Shown: positions 35,901 through 42,110 of the stretch, piece by piece
How the letters are laid out: each line of letters opens with the position of its first letter
Numbering within the stretch: the first letter of the stretch is position 1
Origin: Piezodorus guildinii
Lineage: Eukaryota > Arthropoda > Insecta > Hemiptera > Pentatomidae
Reading direction: 5' to 3'
Length of the DNA stretch: 64,000 nucleotides
Assembly: GCA_023052935.1 (NCBI GenBank)
Contig: CM041297.1
Coordinates: 104,833,563-104,897,562, forward strand
Notes under the pieces: generated by a model
What the model saw: only the letters and a program-made list of their open reading frames with translations
Told to the model about the DNA's origin: nothing
Database searches by the model: none
Translations under genes and position numbers: made by a program

Positions 35901-35903
35901 CAT
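4719..35903 (-). CDS. ubiquitin carboxyl-terminal hydrolase, USP4/11/15/32 type, with RING-like insert (18 coding exons)
   Basis: A cysteine protease that removes ubiquitin from proteins. Eighteen coding exons join in phase at GT-AG sites (each is listed separately) to about 1036 residues, provided one extra base in exon 5 is discounted. Order: acidic/proline-rich N-terminus (1-120) with no DUSP domain; Cys box with catalytic Cys131 (GLRNLGNTCFMGAGIQCL); HDCQEF and LLLDGLHE; a low-complexity insert; the KSVVVNTFQGQFKST finger region and a zinc-ribbon CSVC; a ubiquitin-like segment; RING-like cysteines (661-704); a second beta-rich insert; the partner CPQC; VYLKRF; and a His box with His945 (GHYTTYA) and Asp963 (FNDS). 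All three catalytic positions are intact. The closest remembered human relatives are USP4/11/15, which carry DUSP and UBL domains at the N-terminus; this protein lacks them. Exact ortholog unassigned. Confidence 0.93.
5278..5560. mobile_element. foldback repeat with ~100-bp inverted arms (PLE- or retrozyme-like)
   Basis: Two arms of about 100 bp (5311-5410 and about 5440-5548) are inverted copies carrying GAGAGAAGTTGGTTCAGGGT, an ACACAATTAAG block and GGTGCCGACGTTTCG. The junction carries CCCTGAAGAAGGCC. The left flank, GAAGTGACAATGGTTGACTG, recurs at 5983, so this is a dispersed family. It sits in USP intron 17. Confidence 0.75.
5434..5467 (+). ncRNA. hammerhead-ribozyme-like core motif
   Basis: CTGAAGA (5434-5440) is followed by a GGCC...GGCC stem, GAAA (5460-5463) and a GTC (5465-5467). 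These are the conserved elements of a hammerhead ribozyme (CUGANGA, stem II, GAAA, UH cleavage site). Stem III would be only the palindromic ACGT, as in the minimal hammerheads described in Penelope-like elements, which act as dimers. Stem I pairing is weak here (about 2 bp), so activity is doubtful. Confidence 0.4.
5983..7010. mobile_element. second foldback element of the same family, ~320-bp arms
   Basis: The arm at about 5990-6330 recurs inverted at about 6715-7010: for example GTGGAATACAATGTATAAAG against TATTGTATTCCACTACTGG, and ACACAATTAAGTATAAACTT against its complement. Both outer ends carry the same GTTCAGG...AACGTTTCG module as the element at 5278. About 400 bp of unrelated spacer separates the arms. 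Confidence 0.75.
6083..6113 (-). ncRNA. second hammerhead-like motif
   Basis: On the minus strand CTGAAGA (6113-6107) and GAAA (6088-6085) frame a short stem, then CGTTG. The layout matches the motif at 5434, with GTT in place of GTC. The stem is imperfect. Confidence 0.3.
7253..7396 (-). CDS. USP exon 17, catalytic His box
   Basis: It encodes GVSAGHYTTYAQHPYTHQW then HYFNDS and AYILFYKKQ. The catalytic His and the following Asp are present, as is the terminal AYxLFY strand that closes the USP fold. Confidence 0.96.
7572..7866 (-). mobile_element. Helitron 3' end with RepHel helicase C-terminus
   Basis: On the minus strand 7809-7651 encodes HQSFAVTINKSQEQTFTGQL, then LSRPAS and a stop. This is the last motif of the Pif1-like helicase of Helitron rolling-circle transposons (TINKAQGQT...GQLYVALSR in intact ones). 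The residues normally found between QTF and GQLY are missing. About 80 bp further the sequence ends GGGCAACAGCTAG, with CTAG at 7575-7572, fitting a CTRR Helitron terminus next to T. It is a truncated relic in USP intron 16. Confidence 0.75.
7875..8159 (+). mobile_element. right part of the ACTTTCACTTACC TIR element
   Basis: The text CTGTTGGAAAGCTAAAGATT through AAAACACATGTTTCTAT matches the right half of the full element at 58355-59128, and the end GGTAAGTGAAAAT matches its right TIR. The left half is missing. Confidence 0.65.
8513..8775 (-). repeat. tRNA-derived SINE (family A)
   Basis: Minus-strand head: GGGGTCACCTTAGCATAGTG (A box TAGCATAGTGG), then GTCGTGGGTTCAAACCC (B box). The body and 3' tail (ATAGTAGCATAAAGTGACG) are shared with the copies at 3389-3665 and 13018-13118. 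It is in USP intron 16. Confidence 0.8.
8935..9056 (-). CDS. USP exon 16
   Basis: It encodes FVFHNHISTKLEEKVLFPL and ends YDLYACVCHIGG, leading into the His box. Acceptor TTTCAG|GTTTG, donor GGAG|GTAATT. Confidence 0.95.
9162..9278 (-). CDS. USP exon 15, second zinc-ribbon CxxC
   Basis: It encodes ETLDGNNPWFCPQCKLNRCA and VWRYPDYLIVYLKR, the zinc-ribbon partner and the conserved LKRF strand, completed in exon 16. Confidence 0.95.
9352..9557 (-). CDS. USP exon 14
   Basis: It begins GLHCSRCMYHSHCRGCELPE, a Cys/His-rich block comparable to the CRGC block of USP32-like enzymes, and ends LTLYDCIQAFSQ. Acceptor AATGCAG|GGCC, donor AAAG|GTATGC. Confidence 0.93.
9600..10020. other. intron 13 stretch, nothing recognised
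   Basis: Between USP exon 14 and the Tc1 relic I see only AT- and purine-rich sequence with no conserved protein fragment. Confidence 0.5.
10025..10580 (-). pseudogene. Tc1-like transposase relic
   Basis: Minus-strand translation gives an N-terminal helix-turn-helix start (MVLDPLTAAQIVAKVEDGRR) and, with frame changes, YGHWTDEEWSHVRSTDESRF and LHTPDR. TDESRF carries a catalytic Asp of the DDE/D domain. There are multiple stops and frameshifts and no second or third catalytic block, so it is dead. It lies in USP intron 13. Confidence 0.8.
10992..11187 (-). CDS. USP exon 13, second inserted beta-rich segment
   Basis: It encodes INIPLVFRVDTVGDG through LLPYKESYRLLLVDGQ. Length and the alternating hydrophobic pattern suggest a ubiquitin-like or related small fold; this is inference. 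Confidence 0.9.
11320..11432 (-). CDS. USP exon 12, second half of the RING-like module
   Basis: It encodes ASCTHYGGSTFDCPVCRKEI and a helical tail, ending in phase 2 at CAAG|GTATG. The final CPVC completes the RING-like pattern. The intron to exon 11 is over 6 kb and full of repeats. Confidence 0.92.
11813..12784 (-). mobile_element. TIR element (ACTTTCACTTACC family), near full-length
   Basis: Ends: ACTTTCACTTACCT at 11813 and AGGTAAGTCAAAGT at 12771-12784. The interior (minus strand) matches the copies at 24564 and 58355, including GGGAAAGTATTGCGAT, ACCATGCATTTTGCACC-like text and AATAGTCTGACAGGGCTTAA variants. No transposase frame is seen, so it is a non-autonomous MITE-like element. No clear target duplication found. 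Confidence 0.65.
13018..13118 (-). repeat. family A SINE, 3' part
   Basis: It shares the 3' tail and the CTGGACATGTAAAATTTAGG body (minus strand) with the SINEs at 3389 and 8513. The tRNA head is missing; it abuts the LINE fragment at 13120. Confidence 0.65.
13120..13740 (+). pseudogene. Jockey-like LINE fragment: ORF1 C-terminus and ORF2 start
   Basis: One frame from about 13180 to 13660 is proline/glutamine-rich with a single internal stop and ends LLISLLSQFPINFPR. Its TGA overlaps an ATG (ATGA at 13657-13660) that opens MNEQTLAILLWNSNGLNPR, the typical start of an apurinic endonuclease ORF2 (ILQWNANGL). It breaks off at a TAA near 13735. Confidence 0.7.
14065..14170 (-). repeat. family C SINE, partial
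   Basis: Minus strand: GCAGAATAATTATTTATTCT and CCTGGGGCACATCCAGC match the SINE at 59548-59925. Confidence 0.6.
14170..15650. other. intron 11 stretch, nothing recognised
   Basis: AT-rich intronic sequence with short poly(A) runs (for example 15425-15450). No coding remnant or known repeat was seen. Confidence 0.5.
15654..15720. repeat. near-perfect hairpin
   Basis: Arms 15663-15683 and 15690-15710 (CTGTTTAATAAGGATAGTGG and complement) are perfectly complementary over 21 bp with a 6-base loop TGTTGA. Pairing of ATTCATTA with TTAATGAAT extends it outward. Confidence 0.85.
15972..16245 (+). repeat. tRNA-derived SINE (family B)
   Basis: Head: GCCTGTGGCTGAGTGGTTAG (A box TGGCTGAGTGG) and GTGAGTTCGAATCCCAGTCC (B box GTTCGAATCCC), resembling a Leu/Ser tRNA. 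The ~180-bp body holds CTCCCCCGGGTATGTGGGA and ends near GGCCTGTCGCGCC. A reverse copy lies at 33958-34215. The anticodon arm and acceptor stem do not fold as a tRNA, so it is a SINE rather than a tRNA gene. Confidence 0.85.
16260..17700. other. intron 11, T-rich and otherwise empty
   Basis: Several long poly(T) runs (16511-16529, 16580-16594, 16640-16661, 16719-16737) occur within 250 bp. Open frames here are short and without recognisable homology. Confidence 0.5.
17740..17850 (-). CDS. USP exon 11, first half of the RING-like module
   Basis: It encodes SCIICLEDKDTNMKQHADC then TCILCESCIT: CxxC, then H-x2-C-x-C-x2-C-x2-C. With CPVC in exon 12 it gives a RING-like series of zinc ligands in the middle of the protease domain. 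Confidence 0.92.
18029..18139 (-). CDS. USP exon 10, end of the ubiquitin-like insert
   Basis: Thirty-seven codons, EDHQLIRYLNDSDRSLYAFE onward, phase 0 at both ends. Acceptor CTTTAG|GAAGA, donor GCAAG|GTAAAG. Confidence 0.92.
18140..19250. other. intron 9 stretch, nothing recognised
   Basis: AT-rich sequence between USP exon 10 and the LTR element. No coding remnant seen. Confidence 0.45.
19255..19740 (+). repeat. 5' LTR, copy 1
   Basis: 486 bp, TGTAATA...TATTATA. It ends next to TAATTTGGCTCCC. Confidence 0.9.
19746..19760 (+). promoter_or_regulatory. putative tRNA primer-binding site
   Basis: TGGCTCCCAACTAGG begins with TGG, the complement of a tRNA CCA end, just inside the 5' LTR. The same site is present in copy 2. 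The tRNA is not identified. Confidence 0.6.
19855..20628 (+). CDS. 257-residue protein of the LTR element (gag-like, unrecognised)
   Basis: ATG at 19855 (CAATATGGAGG) opens MEDQGNNSYSDRTEKIQIF. Residues about 18-50 look like a coiled coil (MMMMEKLEQKVDKFGKEIL). Residues about 70-115 carry two related acidic units, each with DQECET and a VTPxCTxEP phrase. Residues about 155-257 are a mixed hydrophobic region ending TPYYFWTRQSLSFSRG. I find no CCHC knuckle, protease DTG or polymerase motif. Position and coiled coil suggest a gag-derived product, but this is inference. Copy 2 differs by one residue (Ser to Leu at about residue 93) and stays open. Confidence 0.7.
   Translation: MEDQGNNSYSDRTEKIQIFKQFMMMMEKLEQKVDKFGKEILENFTSVTTEMKIDPQRRTSIEDEENKNKEPMDQECETVTPNCTEEPTSKTVPSEDPTDQECETETVTPMCTVEPKLMSNPCNVMIEEAKDLMTSSIDVKESVNIKEDQIHDVKPSDSKCLTFRTLISVLSPQNRPPVVFYRLSVSNNPEIDFSISYNYLSPIVNLINQYRNVPTKTIIVFILDYEFYLGYMVLDHVRKDQTPYYFWTRQSLSFSRG
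21230..21285. repeat. poly(A) and poly(T) runs before the 3' LTR
   Basis: A homopolymer A run and a T run lie within 60 bp, just upstream of the polypurine tract of copy 1. Confidence 0.7.
21286..21299 (+). other. polypurine tract
   Basis: GGATTGGGGAGAAA abuts the 3' LTR start at 21300, the expected plus-strand primer position. Confidence 0.65.
21300..21785 (+). repeat. 3' LTR, copy 1
   Basis: 486 bp, same as the 5' LTR by eye, followed by the ATAT target duplicate. Confidence 0.9.
22010..22450 (-). pseudogene. LINE reverse-transcriptase C-terminal fragment
   Basis: Minus-strand frames give AFRKFRKAFTAFWNSIPSSI and STFKYLFFQHLL, resembling the C-terminal block (FRxSFFPYAISxWNSLPxxI...SxxSFK) of arthropod LINE polymerases. 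It is interrupted by stops. It lies in USP intron 9. Confidence 0.5.
22480..23830. other. intron 9 stretch, nothing recognised
   Basis: AT-rich, with poly(A) near 23775-23825 just before the USP exon 9 donor. No coding or repeat signal identified. Confidence 0.45.
23831..24003 (-). CDS. USP exon 9, start of the ubiquitin-like insert
   Basis: It encodes VTFIGESLKHPTEFLLEL through AEVFDHHIAKVL, aligning with the inserted ubiquitin-like region of USP4/15 (DVYNHRFHKIF in the human protein). Donor ATTG|GTAAGC. Confidence 0.92.
24084..24177 (-). CDS. USP exon 8, first zinc-ribbon CxxC
   Basis: It encodes VVCSVCKFISVTYEPFMYLS and VPLPNAMQKK. CSVC is half of the USP zinc ribbon; its partner CPQC is in exon 15. 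Donor ATTAA|GTAATT in phase 1. Confidence 0.93.
24564..25117 (+). mobile_element. TIR element (ACTTTCACTTACC family), left part
   Basis: It begins ACTTTCACTTACCTATATAT and carries GGGAAAGTATTGCGATC, ACCATGCATTTTGCACC and AATAGTCTGACAGGGCTTAA in the same order as the element at 58355. It stops where the mariner element begins, so the mariner inserted into or next to it. Confidence 0.65.
25118..26035 (+). mobile_element. internally deleted mariner element with transposase remnant
   Basis: Ends GGGTTGTTTCACATGAAATG (25121-25140) and its imperfect complement at 26010-26033 are flanked by TA, the mariner target. From 25306 the sequence encodes a mariner transposase: an N-terminal helix-turn-helix (FKLGHLAAEAARNICKAF, TIRRWF), then STVSRHLKYIGKVKKLD and WVPPHDLTER. 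It then jumps directly to KLKELGYDVHPHPPYSPDLS and ends FFSSGIKNLVSRWEKCVEK. The jump removes the central part of the catalytic domain with the first two Asp residues. At least two frameshifts are also present, so it is inactive. It lies in USP intron 7. Confidence 0.88.
26244..26442 (-). CDS. USP exon 7, finger-domain entry
   Basis: Acceptor TTAATAG|AATGG, donor GCACT|GTAGGT. It ends HWQKHLAENKSVVVNTFQGQ then FKST, equivalent to the W-x2-H...SVIVDTFHGLFKS block of USP4. Confidence 0.95.
26443..27940. other. intron 6 stretch, nothing recognised
   Basis: AT-rich DNA without a coding remnant that I can identify. Confidence 0.45.
27945..28190 (+). pseudogene. RTE-like LINE C-terminal fragment
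   Basis: Translation gives NKAYFSLTKLFKS, then after a stop LLAQATKIRKYKLLIRPIVL, matching the C-terminal stretch of RTE/BovB-type polymerases (KxxLYKTLIRPVVLYG). It is degraded by stops and frame changes. Confidence 0.55.
28398..28670 (-). CDS. USP exon 6, charged linker
   Basis: Acceptor TTTGTAG|ATTTGAT, donor GAGAG|GTATCT. It encodes a charged stretch ending EVEEKNKRMELERRC, likely a short helical or coiled segment. Confidence 0.85.
28740..29120 (-). CDS. USP exon 5, insert region with a one-base frame break
   Basis: The first part reads VKVSTSQSTSQDIVIDC and the second FCSPEPYVPLPV, in frames one base apart. The shift falls at the AAAAA run near 29012-29016: removing one A gives an open exon that ends in phase 2 (ATAAG|GTATTT) and matches the phase of exon 6. 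A homopolymer consensus error is the simplest reading. The content is low-complexity and matches no domain I know. Confidence 0.75.
29458..29590 (+). repeat. family B SINE-like fragment
   Basis: GGCTGTGGTTGTGTGGCTAG and AGGTTGTGAGTCCTATGCC parallel the A- and B-box region of the SINE at 15972; CATACATATAATCAAAAAGGG parallels its body. It is diverged. Confidence 0.5.
29610..30120 (-). mobile_element. TIR element (ACTTTCACTTACC family), left part
   Basis: On the minus strand it begins ACTTTCCTTTACCTATATAT (complement of 30120 downward) and carries GGGAAAGTATTGCAATCG, ACCATGCATTTTGCACC and TAGTCTGACTGGGCTTAA as in the other copies. The right end is missing. Confidence 0.65.
30464..30583 (-). 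CDS. USP exon 4, HDCQEF motif
   Basis: Forty codons in phase 0, opening HDCQEFLALLLDGLHEQLN, the second conserved USP block. Acceptor TTATAG|CATGA, donor GTATT|GTAAGT. Confidence 0.95.
30656..30933 (-). CDS. USP exon 3, catalytic Cys box
   Basis: Acceptor TTACAG|TTGATGG, donor AGACAG|GTTTG. It encodes GLRNLGNTCFMGAGIQCL with the catalytic cysteine, and continues through LTRKIWCGRY to the start of the HDCQEF motif. The usual Asn after CFM (CFMNS) is Gly here (CFMGAG). Confidence 0.95.
30934..33957. other. large part of USP intron 2, nothing recognised
   Basis: About 3 kb of AT-rich intron. It has an (ATA)n run near 32455-32475 and a small hairpin (TCTGTGAATGG at 32482-32492 with its complement near 32523-32533). 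No coding remnant identified. Confidence 0.5.
33958..34215 (-). repeat. tRNA-derived SINE (family B), reverse copy
   Basis: Minus strand: GCCCGTGACTGAGTGGCTAG (A box) and GTTGTGAGTTCAAATCCCAG (B box), then the same body as the SINE at 15972, including CTCCCCCGGGTATATTAGCC and AGGGAGTGATGACCCTACCC. Confidence 0.85.
34216..35314. other. USP intron 2, nothing recognised
   Basis: AT-rich intron with no coding or repeat signal identified. Confidence 0.45.
35315..35499 (-). CDS. USP exon 2
   Basis: Acceptor TTTTAG|GACAG, donor ATAC|GTAATG, ends in phase 1. It encodes a proline-rich stretch (PPIPDLPPIPLPAPS) followed by acidic low-complexity sequence, probably disordered. Confidence 0.8.
35764..35903 (-). 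CDS. USP exon 1 (start codon)
   Basis: ATG at 35903-35901 opens MDCDVGLLSSEID and ends in phase 2 at donor G|GTAGGC. It is the first in-frame Met in this exon and joins exon 2 cleanly to give ENTWTDDE. Non-catalytic, acidic N-terminus. Confidence 0.8.
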
Positions 35904-36066
35904 TAAAGGATATTAAAAGGAGCATGCCAGTAACTAATCTATTTATTAAAAGAAATGGAATGAAACCGAATTATAATAAAACTGTAACCAACAAAGTTCA
36001 TAACAATGATCACTTCACTGATACTACACGTTACAGGTGACAGAACATAGCAAAGAGAAAAACTGT
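35904..36066. promoter_or_regulatory. USP-side part of a divergent promoter region
   Basis: Between the USP start codon and the 19-kb element only 163 bp remain (plus the target duplicate). The USP 5' UTR and core promoter must therefore lie here, inside the element, or use an upstream exon beyond it. No TATA box or initiator is distinctive. Confidence 0.4.
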
Positions 36067-36074
36067 ATGGCAAG
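36067..36074. repeat. left 8-bp target-site duplication
   Basis: ATGGCAAG immediately precedes TAGGGATGGG and is repeated exactly at 55136-55143. Confidence 0.9.
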
Positions 36075-39000
36075 TAGGGATGGGATATCGATATCGATAT
36101 TATCGGAATATCGATATTTTCGCCTCGATATTCGATATTTTTTATATCGATATTTTATGTCCGATAATATCGGAATATCGATAAATGTCACCGATATTAT
36201 CGAGAAAAAAATAATGTTAATAGTAAATTTCACTAGAAGTATAACAACAAACATATTTTTCTACTCTTTTCATATAATTTCGATATATTTTGATATCTGC
36301 AGTACATATATCATAAATGCGCATAGACATAATATCTAATATCCGATATTTTGCAACATTTATGGGTATATAATCTCAAAATTTTATATTTGTTACATTA
36401 ATGTTAGTTAATATCGATATTAGTGACTATTATGTCATATAATATCAACATTTGTTACATTTATGTTAAATAATAACGATATTTGTTACATTTGTGTTAG
36501 ATGATATCGATATTTGTTACATTTATGTTATATAATATCGATATTTGAAACATAGAAGTTAGTTAATATGGATATTGTTACATTTAACTTGGATAATATA
36601 TATATTCGACATCATTTATGTTCGATAATATCGATATTTGTTATACTTACGGTCAATAATATCGATATTAGTGACTATTATGTTAAATAATATCAAGATT
36701 TGTTACATTTATGTTAGATGATATCGATATTTTTTCCAATTATGTTAAATATTATCGATATTTGAAATATAGAAGTTAGTTAAAATCGTTATTAGTTACA
36801 TATAGCTTAGGTAATATATATTTTTGGCCTCACTTGTGTTAGATAACATCGGTATTTGTCATAATTATGTTAGATAATATCGATATTCGTTATACATTTT
36901 CGGTAGATAATATCGATATTTGTTACTTTTATGTTTGGTAGTATCGATATTTGTTACATTTATGTTAAATAATACCATTTTTTGTTACAATTTTAGTTGC
37001 TAATATCGATATTAGTTACATTTTATTTAGATAATATATATTTTCGGCCATATTTATGTGAGATAATATCGATATTTGTAATATAATATCGTTATTTGTT
37101 ATATTTATGTTAGATATTATCGATATTGGTTATATTTATGTTAGATTATATCGATATTTGTTATATTTATGACATATAATATCGTTATTTGTTATATTTA
37201 TGTTAGGTATTATCGATATTGGTTATATTTATGCTAGAATATCGATATTTATTATATTAATGTTAGATAATATCGATATTTTTACATTTATGTTATATAA
37301 TATCGATTTTTGCAACATTTATGTTAGATAATAACGATATTTGTTATATTTATGTTAGATGATATCGATATTTTTTACATTTATCTTATATATTATCGAT
37401 ATTTGTTATACATACGGTCGATAATATCGACAGTTGTTACACTTATGGTCAATAATATCGATATTTAAAACATAGAAGTTAGTTAATATCGATATTAGTT
37501 ACATATAGCTTAGATAATATATATTTTTGGCCTCACTTATATCGATATGCGTTATACATTTTCGGTCGATAATAACGATATTTGTTAATTTTATGTTTGG
37601 TAATATCGATATTTGTTACATTTATGTTAAATTATACCATTGTTTGTTACAATTCTAGTTGCTAATATCGATATTAGTTACATTTTATTTAGATAATATA
37701 TATTTTCGGCCGTATTTATGTGAGATAATATCGATATTTGTTATATTTATGTTATATATTATCGATATTGGTTATATTTATGTTAGATTATATCGATATT
37801 TGTTACATTTATGTCATATAATATCGTTATTTGTTATATTTATGTTAGATATCGATATTGGTTATATTTATTTTAGAATACCAATATTTGCTATATTAAT
37901 GTTAGATAATATCGATATTTGTTACATATATGTTATATGATATCGATATTTGTTCGATTTATGTTAGACCATATCGATATTTATTATTCTAATATTAGAT
38001 AATATCGAGATATGTTGCACTTATGTTCCATAATATCGATATTTGAAACATAGAAGTTACTTAGTATTGATATTAGTTGCATTTAACACAGATTATATAT
38101 ATTTATGCCTCATTTATTTTAGATAATATCGATATTTGTTACATTTATGTCATCTAATATCGTTATTTGTTATATTTATGTTAGATATCGATATTGGTTA
38201 TATTTATTTTAGAATACCGATATTTGCTATATTAATGTTAGATAATATCGATATTTGTTACATATATGTTATATGATATCGATATTTGTTCGATTTATGT
38301 TAGACCATATCGATATTTATTATTCTAATATTAGATAATATCGAGATATGTTGCACTTATGTTCCATAATATCGATATTTGAAACATAGAAGTTACTTAG
38401 TATTGATATTAGTTGCATTTAACACAGATTAATATATTTATGCCTCATTTATTTTAGATAATATCGATATTTGTTACATTTATGTTAGATGATATCGATT
38501 ATTTTTACATTTATCTTATATATTATCGATATTGTTATACATACGGTCGATAATATCGACAGTTGTTACACTTATGGTCAATAATATCGATATTTATAAA
38601 CATAGAAGTTATTAATATCGATATTAGTTACATATAGCTTAGATAATATATATTTTTGGCCTCACTTATATCGATATGCGTTATACATTTTCGGTCGATA
38701 ATAACGATATTTGTTAATTTCATAGTTTGGTAATATCGATATTTGTTACATTTATGTTAAATTATACCATTGTTTGTTACAATTCTAGTTGCTAATATCG
38801 ATTATTAGTTACATTTTATTTAGATAATATATATTTTTCGCCGTATTTATGTGAGATAATATCGATATTTGTTTATATTTATGTTATATATTATCGATAT
38901 TGGTTATATTTATGTTAGATTATATCGATATTTGTTACATTTATGGTCATATAATATCGTTATTTTTAACTTAAGTTAGATATCGATATTGGTTATATTA

Positions 39001-42000
39001 TATTTAGAATACCAATATTTGCTATATTAATGTTAGATAATATCGATATTTGTTACATATATGTTTATATATCGATATTTGTTCGATTTATGTTAGACCA
39101 TATCGATATTTATTATTCTAATATTAGATAATATCGAGATATGTTGCACTTATGTTCCATAATATCGATATTTGAAACATAGAAGTTACTTAGTATTGAT
39201 ATTAGTTGCATTTAACACAGATTATATATATTTATGCCTCATTTATTTTAGATAATATCGATATTTGTTACATTTATGTCATCTAATATCGTTATTTGTT
39301 ATATTTATGTTAGATATCGATATTGGTTATATTTATTTTAGAATACCGATATTTGCTATATTAATGTTAGATAATATCGATATTTGTTACATATATGTTA
39401 TATGATATCGATATTTGTTCGATTTATGTTAGACATATCGATATTTATTATTCTAATATTAGATAATATCGAGATATGTTGCACTTATGTTCCATAATAT
39501 CGATATTTGAAACATAGAAGTTACTTAGTATTGATATTAGTTGCATTTAACACAGATATATATATTTATGCCTCATTTATTTTAGATAATATCGATATTT
39601 GTTACATTTATGTCATCTAATATCGTTATTTGTTATATTTATGTTAGATATCGATATTGGTTATATTTATTTTAGAATACCGATATTTGCTATATTAATG
39701 TTAGATAATATCGATATTTGTTACATATATGTTATATGATATCGATAATTTTTGTTCGATTTATGTTAGACAATATCGATATTTATTATTCTAATATTAG
39801 ATAATATCGAGATATGTTGCACTTATGTTCCATAATATCGATATTTGAAACATAGAAGTTACTTAGTATTGATATTAGTTGCATTTAACACAGATTATAT
39901 ATATTTATGCCTCATTTATTTTAGATAATATCGATATTTGTTACATTTATGTAATAATATTGATATTTGTTATCTTATTTAATACATATCGATATTTTGT
40001 AATATTATGTAATAATATCGGTAATTGATATTTTACGTTATATATGTATCGATATTTGTTCGATTTATGTTAGACATATCGATATTTATTATTCTAATAT
40101 TAGATAATATCGAGATATGTTGCATTATGTTCATAATATCGATATTTAATCATAAAGTTACTTAGATATGATTATTGCATTATACACTGATTATATATAT
40201 ATTTATGTCTCATTTATTTCAGATAATATCGATATTTGTTACATTTATGTTAGATAATTATTGATATTTGTATATCTTAATTACATAATATCGATATTCT
40301 GCTAATCTTATGTTAGATAATATCGATATTTATAATTTATGTTATATGTATCGATATTTGTTCATTTATTGATAATATCGATATTTGTTATATTTATGTA
40401 GATAATATCGATATTTGTATTTATGTTATAATATCGATATTGTTATATTTATGTTAGATATATCGATATTTGTTATATTTATGTTATATGATATCGATAT
40501 TTGTTACATTTATTTGCCATATGTTCGATATTTGTTCCATTTATGTTAGATAATTTCGATATTTGTATATTTAGAATACATACGATATTATACATTATGT
40601 TAATATCGATATTTGTTCATTTATGTTGATAATATCGATATTTTTATTTTATGTTAATAATATAGATATTTGTTATATTTATATTGATATATATCGATAT
40701 TTGTTATATTTATGTGATATAATATCGATATTTGATACATTTATGTTATACAATATCGATATTTGTTCATTTATGTTAGATAATATCGATATTTGTTATT
40801 TATTTATATGATACGTATTTTTAATTTAACGATAATTGATAAATTTATGTTTGTAGATATCGATATTTGTTTCATTTATGTTAGATAAATCGATATTTGT
40901 TATATTTATGTTAGATATATGATATTGTATATTTTGATATCGTATTGTTATATTTTGTAATATATTACGATATATTGTTTATATTTATGTTTTAATAATT
41001 ATCATATTGTTTATTTTGTTAATAATTGATGTTTTATTTATTAGATAACTTCGATATTTTATTATATTTAGTTATATGAATTTTTTTATTCTGAATATAT
41101 ATTTGTATATTTATGTGATATATATCGATATTTGATTACATTTATGTTATCAATATCGATATTTGTTCCATTTATTAGATAATATCGATATTTGTTACAT
41201 TTATGTGTATATATGAACGATATTTATTAAATTTTTTAGATAATATCATGTTTATTAATCATATCTTACTGCATCGATACATTATGTAGTATACAATTTG
41301 TTACATTTAATAATCGATATTTGTATAATATTTTTAATATATTTGTATATATTATGTATATATTCATATGTTACATAGATACGATATATGTTCTATTTAA
41401 TTTATTGGTTGTATATCGATATTTGTCTAGATATATTATGTGAGTATTTTATATTTTGTTAATTATGTTAGTTAAATGAAATTAATATTTCATTATATTT
41501 TATATTGCATAATTAATTGTTATTATACTATTAATATTGATGTTTCTTCCATTTATGTTAGATAATATCGATATTTGTAATCCTTATATTAGATTATATC
41601 GATATTTTTTTTATATTCATGTGAGAGTATATATATTTGTTACATTTTTGTTATATGATATCGATATTTGTTACATTTATGTTATATGGTGTCGATATTT
41701 GTTCCATTTATACTAGGTCATATCGTTATTTTGCTACATTTGTGTTGGATTATAGAGATATTTATTAAATTTATGTTAGATAATATACATGTTTTTTTCT
41801 TTTACGTCATCAACATATGTTATTATCAACATTTGTTACATTTATATTATATAATATCAATATTTTTTACATTTATTTTATATAATATCGATATTCTTTC
41901 ATACTGTTACATTTATGTTAGTTAATATCGATTCTTGTTACATTTATGTTATATTATATCGATATTCTGCTAGATCAATATTATATAATTTCTATATTTT

Positions 42001-42110
42001 GCTTCAATTTTGTTAGTTGAAATGAAATAAATATTTCATTATATTTTGATATTTTCGGCATAATTTAATGTTGTAATAACGATATTTTGCTCGTTTTATC
42101 TTATGCTAAA
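36075..42110 (+). repeat. left satellite array, ~31-bp monomer
   Basis: The monomer reads AATATCGATATT then TGTTACATTTATGTTAGAT, with variants at the second half. Higher-order structure is visible: a ~335-bp unit recurs (GAATACCRATATTTGC at about 37875, 38212, 39005, 39340 and 39675). A larger ~1.13-kb unit repeats the CATACGGTCGATAATATCGA block at about 37411 and 38541. From about 40.0 to 41.4 kb the monomers lose many single bases. Confidence 0.92.

Noticed and set aside
36037..41925. Several 60-100-codon frames in the left satellite array
   Set aside because: All are translations of the 31-bp monomer (recurring IDICYIYV-like text) with no conserved domain; 31 bp shifts frame each unit, so they are chance.
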